From assembly GCA_017996845.1 (NCBI GenBank), contig JAGOGF010000066.1, forward strand, positions 1-13,154: DNA of 13,154 bases, given 5' to 3'. Position 1 is the stretch's first letter, and each line of letters starts with the position of its first letter. This stretch comes from Butyrivibrio sp. (lineage in GTDB: Bacteria; Bacillota_A; Clostridia; Lachnospirales; Lachnospiraceae). The notes below the pieces were generated by a model. That model saw nothing but the letters and a program-made list of their open reading frames with translations. It was not told the DNA's origin and did not search any database. The translations under genes were made by a program, and so were the position numbers. This document shows positions 7,807 to 13,154 of the stretch, one piece after another.

Positions 7807-7828
7807 GAGTTTGTGCTGCGCAAAACTC
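7807..7828 (+). other. Hairpin at the start of the lipoprotein leader
   Basis: GAGTTT pairs with AAACTC and TGC with GCA around a three-base loop, with one bulged G: nine pairs in all. It begins at the predicted transcription start, so it could protect the 5' end of the mRNA or act as a DNA operator. A second small palindrome, ACTCTTGAGT (7801-7810), overlaps it. Confidence 0.3.
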
Positions 7829-7868
7829 ATCGGCATAAAGCCAGAATACAGACGCAGCAGGGATGGTT

Positions 7869-8963
7869 ATGCTGAGAAAAAACAAAAAAAAACTTTTTAT
7901 ATACCTGAATCTGATCTTCTTCCCTTTTCTTTTCGCTCTATCAATAACAGGATGCGGATATACAAACTACGCAATACCATCCTCAATTGATTCTACCTCT
8001 TCTCTTCAATCTGCGCCATATGACGGAAAGAATTATATTTCTGAGTCTGTACTGAATGATTCAGACAATTCATCCTCCGGCATATTTAATACATACACCA
8101 CGCTGAATGTCCCAACTGATATTACTAAAATCGGAGAACTTTATTTTATTGTCGACTGTTATCATAATCAGATCATCTACCACGATAATCTGCAGGATCC
8201 GCTTACAAAATGGCAGGTTATGACTTCTGAAATAAAAACCGGACATACATTGGCAAGTGATGGGACTGTTTATCTTGCAGATGACACCGGTAATAACCGT
8301 GTTCTGGTTTTTGAAAAGAAATCCGACATTTTTATTCACACGCAAACGTTTGATCAAATTGGCGAAAAACCGCATTATATTGTTTATGACAAGATTACAG
8401 ATACCTTCTACTGCTGGAGTTCCTTTTCGGGTGAAATGTATCTGTTCAGGCGCACGCCTGACAGTACCCGCATGTATCTGACAGAAATTCGCAAGGTTGA
8501 TCAACTTGCCAGTCGTTATGTTCGTTCTTTTACTATTTCAGGGAACAAAATCTACTTTGTCTCCGGTCTTCCTACTGATGGTAACGTGATCCAGACTGCA
8601 TCTATTTTATGTTGCGATCTTTCAACTTTTCAGATTCTGGCAGAATATCCTGTTCCGGACTCACTTGCAGGAATGGCCAGCATAATGCCGATTCAAGATT
8701 ATTTCTATATAACCGTTTCAACAAATCTATCCGGCAATCAGGACGCAGCAACTATTATCCGCACACCTTCTCTGACAGACCTTTCAAAAGGAAAATATAC
8801 CGATCTGTATGAGAAATATTTTGTTGGTGGCGGAACCCCTTACTATCTTGGCTGCATAGATGGGACATTTTATTTGACAGAACATCGACTACCGGATCAT
8901 GCCATTTGGCAATTTCACGTTTCTGATCAGAATACCCTTTCAGATGTTCTTTCTCTCTATTGA
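7869..8963 (+). CDS. Predicted lipoprotein with NHL/beta-propeller-like body
   Basis: I do not recognise a specific family. The 364-residue product has a lipoprotein signal: a Lys-rich start (MLRKNKKK), a hydrophobic core and the lipobox SITGC with the modified Cys at 29. A Ser/Thr/Asn-rich linker (about 30-75) follows. The body has repeating strand-rich units of propeller type, such as ELYFIVDCYHNQIIY (about 90-104), TVYLADDTGNNRVLVFE (about 133-149), then TFYCWSSFSGEMYLF, NKIYFVSG and GTFYLTEH. The tyrosine/asparagine pattern recalls NHL repeats. It is therefore probably anchored to the outer face of the membrane, binding a ligand or protein. ATG at 7869 is chosen since AGGG lies six bases upstream; an in-frame ATG at 7863 has almost no room for a binding site. 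Divergent from the glycosyltransferase gene. Function unknown. Confidence 0.85.
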   Translation: MLRKNKKKLFIYLNLIFFPFLFALSITGCGYTNYAIPSSIDSTSSLQSAPYDGKNYISESVLNDSDNSSSGIFNTYTTLNVPTDITKIGELYFIVDCYHNQIIYHDNLQDPLTKWQVMTSEIKTGHTLASDGTVYLADDTGNNRVLVFEKKSDIFIHTQTFDQIGEKPHYIVYDKITDTFYCWSSFSGEMYLFRRTPDSTRMYLTEIRKVDQLASRYVRSFTISGNKIYFVSGLPTDGNVIQTASILCCDLSTFQILAEYPVPDSLAGMASIMPIQDYFYITVSTNLSGNQDAATIIRTPSLTDLSKGKYTDLYEKYFVGGGTPYYLGCIDGTFYLTEHRLPDHAIWQFHVSDQNTLSDVLSLY

Positions 8964-9000
8964 TTTTCCAGGCAGAAATTCTCATTTACCATGCTGTATC

Positions 9001-9013
9001 TTGCGTAACGCAA
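9001..9013. promoter_or_regulatory. Short palindrome after the lipoprotein gene
   Basis: TTGCGTAACGCAA has perfect six-base arms around one central A. It lies between two converging stop codons, 37 bases after the lipoprotein stop. It could be a protein site or a minor hairpin; nothing shows which. Confidence 0.25.
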
Positions 9014-9025
9014 TATATACTGCAA

Positions 9026-9065
9026 CAGTGCCATGGTATAAGATATTTTCTCTACCATGGCACTG
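9026..9065. terminator. Bidirectional terminator between the lipoprotein gene and prfB
   Basis: CAGTGCCATGGTA (9026-9038) and TACCATGGCACTG (9053-9065) form a perfect 13-bp stem with a 14-base loop. It sits in the 120-base gap between convergent genes. On the plus strand it is followed by CTTATTTTA, a moderate T-rich tail; on the minus strand the tail is weaker (TTGCAGTATA). Best read as the plus-strand terminator with some activity on prfB transcripts. Confidence 0.75.
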
Positions 9066-9083
9066 CTTATTTTACTGATATAT

Positions 9084-10235
9084 TTATTCACTGTCACCAG
9101 TCACATCATCTCCAACGGGCTTTCCACCTGTAGCAAGCCATTTCAGATATGCATTAATAAACGGATCAAGTTCTCCATCTAGTACACCATCTGCGTTGGA
9201 TGATTTTTCACCTGTTCTCGTATCATTAACCATCGTATAAGGTTGCAGAACATAAGATCTGATCTGACTTCCCCATGCAATATCTTTGATTTCTCCACGA
9301 ATTCCTGCAAGCTTAGCCGCATTCTCTTCCTGCTTTAACATAAACAGCTTGGCTTTGAGCATCTGCATTGCTTTATCTTTGTTTTGAAACTGCGAGCGTT
9401 CGTTCTGACATGTTACAACAATTCCTGTTGGTATATGTGTAATTCGGATAGCAGATGAAGTTTTATTAATGTGCTGTCCACCAGCACCACTGGAACGATA
9501 GGTATCTACTCGAATTTCATCTGGACTTACTGCCACATCCAGATCTTCTTCAATATCCGGCATTACATCCAAAGATACAAATGAAGTCTGCCTCTTTCCC
9601 TGCGCATTAAATGGACTGATGCGAACAAGACGATGTACCCCTTTTTCGGACTTCAGATACCCGTATGCATTTAAACCATTTATCTGAAATGTAACAGACT
9701 TGATTCCTGCTTCATCACCATCCAAGAGATCCAGAACGTCTACTGTAAAGCCTTTTCGCTCTGCCCATCTCGTATACATACGATACAGCATACTGCACCA
9801 GTCGCAGCTTTCTGTTCCGCCTGCACCCGCACTTAATTTGAGAATAGCGCCACACCTGTCATATTCACCATTCAACAGATTGCTGATTCTGATATCTTCA
9901 AGTGTCGTCTCAAATTCGTCCAGATCACTGCGAATTTCTGCAGCCATCTCATTATCATCTGTACCCTCTTCGTTGCTCATGTCAATCAGATCAATCATAT
10001 CTCCATATTGCTGGTTTAAATGCTTCATCTGTGCCACAAGATCCTGCAGATTTTTCAACTCTTTTGTTTTTGTATTTGCCTTTTCTGCATTATCCCAGAA
10101 AGTAGGTTCTTCCATCTCTCTGCTGAGCTCTTCAATTTTCTTGCTTTTATTCTCCAGGTCCAGAGACGCAGTTACTTCCTTAAGCGTTCCCTGCAAGTTC
10201 TGAATTTCTACCTTCATCTGATCTAAAACTACCAT
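9084..10235 (-). CDS. prfB: Peptide chain release factor 2, without programmed frameshift
   Basis: RF2 reads UGA and UAA stop codons and triggers peptide release on the ribosome. The 383-residue product has the SPF codon-recognition tripeptide (207-209, VRISPFNAQ) and the GGQ catalytic loop (252-254, SSGAGGQHINKT). The N-terminal coiled-coil region is Glu/Lys-rich (about 5-115). In many bacteria the gene carries an in-frame UGA near codon 26 that demands a +1 shift. Here the matching site, 25 codons in, reads CTG GAC (10163-10158), and the frame runs on unbroken. The start ATG has GAGGT four bases upstream. It follows secA by 71 bases, a long-known Gram-positive pairing, and is probably co-transcribed. 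Identification is secure. Confidence 0.98.
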   Translation of the reverse strand: MVVLDQMKVEIQNLQGTLKEVTASLDLENKSKKIEELSREMEEPTFWDNAEKANTKTKELKNLQDLVAQMKHLNQQYGDMIDLIDMSNEEGTDDNEMAAEIRSDLDEFETTLEDIRISNLLNGEYDRCGAILKLSAGAGGTESCDWCSMLYRMYTRWAERKGFTVDVLDLLDGDEAGIKSVTFQINGLNAYGYLKSEKGVHRLVRISPFNAQGKRQTSFVSLDVMPDIEEDLDVAVSPDEIRVDTYRSSGAGGQHINKTSSAIRITHIPTGIVVTCQNERSQFQNKDKAMQMLKAKLFMLKQEENAAKLAGIRGEIKDIAWGSQIRSYVLQPYTMVNDTRTGEKSSNADGVLDGELDPFINAYLKWLATGGKPVGDDVTGDSE

Positions 10236-10306
10236 TTTTACCTCATTCCAAAGTTGCCATTTTCAGCCAATCATAATCTGATACTGTACCAGAATTCTTA
10301 GCTTTA

Positions 10307-12886
10307 TCACTCTGTAAAGCTACCGGCTCTCCCATGACAGTTCTTATATTTTTTACCACTTCCACATGGGCAGGGATCATTGGGACGGATCTTTTTAGCA
10401 TCGTTCCTTACCGGTTCCTTCTTCGCAGAATCATCTTTATTGGTTCCCGTAACCTTCGCTACCTGTTCACGCTCCACATTTTCTTCAATGTGAACATGGA
10501 ATAACAGCCTTACAGTATCTTCTTTGATGGCCTTAGTCATCTCATCAAACATTTCATATCCTGACATCTTATATTCAACAAGCGGATCTCTCTGTCCATA
10601 TGCCTGAAGTCCAATGCCCTGCCGCAACTGATCCATATCATCAATATGATCCATCCACTTACGATCAATTACTTTTAACAAAATGACACGTTCAATTTCA
10701 CGAATTGCCTCGGGTTCAGGGAATTCTGCCTCTTTATCCTCATAAAGCTTTACCGCTTCTTCTTTGAGCTGCTGTTTCAGTCCATCCCGTGTCAGCTTGG
10801 TGATACGGCCTCTTGTAATTGCCTTAATCGGAACAGTCGGAATCAACAGTTCATTAAGTTCCTTCAGATCCCACTCGTTAGAATCACCTGCTTCTCCAAT
10901 TACAGTATCAACACTGCTCTCAACAAGATCCGTAATCATTTTGTATACTGCGTCCCGCATACTTTCTCCATCCAGTACATGACGACGCTCTTCATATATG
11001 ATCTCTCGCTGTTCATTATTTACCTGATCATACTCCAACAGATTCTTTCTGATACCAAAGTTATTCTCTTCAATCTTCTTCTGGGCAGATTCAATTGCCT
11101 TGGAAAGAGCCTTATGCTCAATCTCCTGTCCCTCCGGAATACCAAGTGTATTAAACATACTGATCAAACGCTCTGAGCCAAACAATCTCATTAAATCATC
11201 TTCCAATGAAATATAAAATTTGGACTCACCCGGGTCACCCTGACGTCCTGAACGTCCACGCAGCTGATTATCAATACGTCTGGATTCGTGTCTCTCTGTA
11301 CCAATGATTTTTAAGCCACCTGCAGCTCTGGACTCATCATCGAGTTTAATATCTGTACCACGCCCTGCCATATTCGTGGCAATTGTTACTGCTCCGTGTT
11401 TACCAGCATCCGCAACGATCTGTGCTTCCAGCTCATTGAATTTGGCATTCAACACATTATGCGGAATTCCTTCCTTTTCAAGCTTTTTGCTGAGAAGTTC
11501 CGACGTTTCTATTGTAATTGTTCCTACCAGAACCGGCTGCCCTTTTGCATGTGCTTCCTTAACAGATTCTACAACAGCATTGAATTTTTCCTTCTTTGTC
11601 TTATATACGGCATCTTGCATATCCATACGTGCAACTGCCTCATTTGTAGGAATTTCTACAACGTCCATTCCGTAAATATCACGAAATTCCTGTTCCTCTG
11701 TTAAAGCTGTACCTGTCATACCACACTTTTTCTCAAATTTATTGAAAAAATTCTGGAATGTAATTGTGGCAAGTGTTTTACTTTCTCTCTTAACCTTTAC
11801 ATGCTCTTTTGCTTCAATTGCCTGATGCAGACCATCTGAGTACCGACGTCCCGGCATTACACGACCGGTAAATTCATCGACGATCAAAACCTCATCATCT
11901 TTTACAATATAATCATGATCTCTTGCCATCAGATTATTCGCACGAAGAGCCAGGATAATGTTATGCTGGATTTCCAAATTATCCGGATCTGCAAGGTTTT
12001 CCAAATGGAAATATCGTTCCACCTTCGAAACTCCCTGTGCGGTCAGATTGACAAGTTTATCCTTTTCATTGACAATAAAATCTCCTGTCTCTTCCCGTTC
12101 AATTCCCATAATGGCATCCATTTTGGAAAAATCTTCCATATCTTCGCCACGGGTCATCTGTTTTGCAAGTATATCACAAGCCTCATACAATTTTGTCGAC
12201 TTATCACTCTGTCCCGAAATAATCAACGGGGTACGCGCTTCATCAATCAAAATAGAATCAATTTCATCTATAATTGCATAATTAAGTCCCCTCAGCACCA
12301 ACTGTTCTTTGTAGATTGCCATGTTATCACGCAGATAATCAAATCCAAGCTCATTGTTGGTCACATAAGTAATATCACATTTATATGCTTCACGCCGTTC
12401 ATCCGGAGTCATGCTGTTCAATACAACACCTACCTTCAGCCCCAGAAATTCGTGAACTTTTCCCATCCATTCAGAATCACGTTTTGCAAGATAATCATTT
12501 ACCGTAACAACATGAACGCCTTTCCCTTCCAGTGCATCCAGATAAGACGGAAGCGTTGCAACAAGCGTTTTTCCTTCACCAGTCTTCATTTCTGCAATTC
12601 TTCCCTGATGCAGAATCACACCGCCGATCAGCTGTACTCTGAAATGTTCCATCCCAAGAACCCGCTTTGCAGCTTCCCGAACAACCGCATATGCCTCAGG
12701 CAAAATTTTATCTATTGTCTGTCCATCTGACAGTCTCTTTTTAAATTCATCTGTCTTTGCGCGCAGCTCTTCATCCGTCAGTGCCTGCATTTGCGGACGA
12801 AATGCTTCAATTTCATCTACCTGTCCTCTGATTCTCTTTAATTCTCTTTCACTGTGTGTACCTATAATTTTATCAACTAAACTCAT
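10307..12886 (-). CDS. secA: Protein translocase ATPase subunit SecA
   Basis: SecA is the peripheral ATPase that drives unfolded preproteins through the SecYEG channel. The 859 residues are full length for a Gram-positive SecA. In order: the N-terminal region with HFRVQLIGG, the Walker A loop [11 protein letters not shown] (100-110), the DEID box (207-210, [17 protein letters not shown]), the preprotein-binding region, the second helicase domain with [13 protein letters not shown] and [11 protein letters not shown], and the C-terminal zinc-binding tail with Cys839, Cys841, Cys850 and His851 ([14 protein letters not shown]). That tail contacts SecB or the ribosome in other species. ATG at 12886 has GGAG five bases upstream. 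It is the first gene of a secA-prfB unit read from the promoter at 12964-12936. No frameshift or missing motif was seen. Confidence 0.99.
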   Translation of the reverse strand: MSLVDKIIGTHSERELKRIRGQVDEIEAFRPQMQALTDEELRAKTDEFKKRLSDGQTIDKILPEAYAVVREAAKRVLGMEHFRVQLIGGVILHQGRIAEMKTGEGKTLVATLPSYLDALEGKGVHVVTVNDYLAKRDSEWMGKVHEFLGLKVGVVLNSMTPDERREAYKCDITYVTNNELGFDYLRDNMAIYKEQLVLRGLNYAIIDEIDSILIDEARTPLIISGQSDKSTKLYEACDILAKQMTRGEDMEDFSKMDAIMGIEREETGDFIVNEKDKLVNLTAQGVSKVERYFHLENLADPDNLEIQHNIILALRANNLMARDHDYIVKDDEVLIVDEFTGRVMPGRRYSDGLHQAIEAKEHVKVKRESKTLATITFQNFFNKFEKKCGMTGTALTEEQEFRDIYGMDVVEIPTNEAVARMDMQDAVYKTKKEKFNAVVESVKEAHAKGQPVLVGTITIETSELLSKKLEKEGIPHNVLNAKFNELEAQIVADAGKHGAVTIATNMAGRGTDIKLDDESRAAGGLKIIGTERHESRRIDNQLRGRSGRQGDPGESKFYISLEDDLMRLFGSERLISMFNTLGIPEGQEIEHKALSKAIESAQKKIEENNFGIRKNLLEYDQVNNEQREIIYEERRHVLDGESMRDAVYKMITDLVESSVDTVIGEAGDSNEWDLKELNELLIPTVPIKAITRGRITKLTRDGLKQQLKEEAVKLYEDKEAEFPEPEAIREIERVILLKVIDRKWMDHIDDMDQLRQGIGLQAYGQRDPLVEYKMSGYEMFDEMTKAIKEDTVRLLFHVHIEENVEREQVAKVTGTNKDDSAKKEPVRNDAKKIRPNDPCPCGSGKKYKNCHGRAGSFTE

Positions 12887-12918
12887 ATTTTCTCCAATGC
12901 TAATTTACAAATTGAAAG

Positions 12919-12959
12919 ACCAAAGTACGGGTGATATTATATCAAATTACACCAAAGTA
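12919..12959. repeat. Direct repeat flanking the secA -10 box
   Basis: ACCAAAGTA occurs at 12919-12927 and 12951-12959, 32 bp apart start to start, close to three helical turns. One copy lies in the promoter spacer, touching the -35 box; the other lies just after the predicted transcription start. This would suit two protomers of a regulator on one face of the DNA. Chance occurrence in AT-rich DNA cannot be excluded. Confidence 0.5.
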
Positions 12960-12964
12960 TTCAA
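12936..12964 (-). promoter_or_regulatory. Promoter of secA-prfB
   Basis: On the minus strand TTGAAT (12964-12959), an exact 17-base spacer, and a perfect TATAAT (12941-12936). Predicted start near 12929, giving a leader of about 43 bases that includes the GGAG ribosome binding site. Confidence 0.65.
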
Positions 12965-13046
12965 CTATCGCAGTTTTTATTTATATTCTACTTTTACTAA
13001 AAATACTTTTATAATAGAAAATCTATTTTATGACGTGGGTGTCAAA

Positions 13047-13067
13047 AGTCGTTTTTCCTAAACGACT
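13047..13067 (-). terminator. Weak terminator-like hairpin upstream of secA
   Basis: AGTCGTTT (13047-13054) and AAACGACT (13060-13067) form a perfect 8-bp stem with a five-base loop. On the minus strand it is followed by TTTGAC, a short T-run, so it could end transcription of a gene beyond the right edge before the secA promoter. The stem is AT-rich and the tail short. Confidence 0.35.
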
Positions 13068-13082
13068 ATTCACATATACATC

Positions 13083-13102
13083 TGTACTTTGACAACTGAA
13101 TA
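13083..13102 (+). promoter_or_regulatory. boxA-like sequence pointing off the right edge
   Basis: TGTACTTTGACAACTGAATA closely resembles the boxA antitermination motif of Gram-positive rRNA leaders and spacers (TGTTCTTTGAAAACT, quoted from memory), differing at two positions within it. If real it would act on a plus-strand transcript leaving the window. Similar sequences also occur in leaders of mobile elements, so this is a suggestion. Confidence 0.3.
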
Positions 13103-13154
13103 CAACTATGAATCCTGAGTTTTGTGAAAACAGCTCCGATAAGCCCAGGCATAT

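Larger units (their letters stand above)
12887..13154. other. Non-coding region upstream of secA
   Basis: No gene with a visible start is supported here. The left part (12887-12964) is the secA leader and promoter. The middle (12965-13030) is very AT-rich and includes a plus-strand TATAAT (13010-13015) lacking a good -35. The right part holds a small hairpin and a boxA-like sequence. A minus-strand frame is open from the edge to a TAG at 13025-13023 (43 residues, not recognised) and cannot be told from chance. Confidence 0.55.

Noticed and set aside
7745..7885. An N-terminal extension of the glycosyltransferase up to 7885
   Set aside because: The 47 extra residues have no family match and overlap the lipoprotein start, while ATG 7744 has an ideal AGGAGG and begins exactly at the GT-A domain.
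10236..10306. A small open frame ending MATLE just before prfB, as a leader peptide or secA extension
   Set aside because: SecA already ends with its normal zinc tail in the other frame, and the small frame has no ribosome binding site of note.
11915..12730. A 271-codon open frame on the plus strand inside secA
   Set aside because: It lies wholly antisense to secA, which has every expected motif. Its product is rich in Ile, Phe, His and Cys with no domain, as expected of a shadow frame.
13023..13154. Minus-strand frame open from the right edge, 43 residues, as the end of an upstream gene
   Set aside because: Not recognised, no start visible, and another frame is also open for 28 codons from ATG 13152. 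Chance is enough in AT-rich DNA.
1..13154. CRISPR arrays, tRNA genes, insertion sequences or phage genes
   Set aside because: No spaced repeat array, no cloverleaf-like segment and no transposase or integrase motif was seen; almost all sequence is covered by ten ordinary genes.

Overview
The window looks like a housekeeping stretch of a chromosome from a low-to-moderate GC, Gram-positive-type bacterium. It is most likely a member of Bacillota, class Clostridia, and plausibly a Lachnospiraceae-like gut anaerobe. This is inference from the style of the proteins, purine-rich ribosome binding sites, two GTG starts, the secA-prfB gene pair and a sortilin-free lipoprotein-type signal. No rRNA or taxonomic marker search was possible. 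No CRISPR array, tRNA, riboswitch, transposase or phage gene was found.

Layout from left to right. Bases 1-301 are non-coding as far as can be seen: a tandem 12-mer at the edge, an operator-like palindrome and a candidate dapF promoter. dapF (+, 302-1174; lysine/peptidoglycan diaminopimelate) converges with a five-gene minus-strand cluster, with only 3 bases between the stop codons. In transcription order the cluster is hisC (6541-5483), a small membrane transporter-like gene (5427-4951), a SAM methyltransferase (4951-4070, sharing one base with its neighbour), hslO/Hsp33 (4008-3118) and glutamine-dependent nadE (3103-1178). A perfect -10 box with a TGn extension lies upstream of hisC, and spacing suggests one transcript: amino-acid synthesis, a redox chaperone and NAD synthesis.

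Next is a divergent pair sharing a 124-base intergenic region: a family 2 glycosyltransferase with TPR-like tail (-, 7744-6713) and a lipoprotein with a beta-propeller-like body (+, 7869-8963). This is the least described part of the window. The lipoprotein converges with prfB, separated by a perfect 13-bp stem that probably terminates transcription.

The right third is secA (-, 12886-10307) followed by prfB (-, 10235-9084), a known gene pair in this group. The prfB here has no programmed frameshift: the usual in-frame UGA is replaced by a sense codon. secA has a well-formed promoter flanked by a 9-bp direct repeat 32 bp apart. The last 130 bases hold a small hairpin and a boxA-like sequence pointing out of the window.

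No clearly new multi-gene system is visible. The best leads are the glycosyltransferase/lipoprotein pair, the secA promoter repeats, the membrane protein-methyltransferase coupling, the boxA-like element and the frameshift-free prfB.
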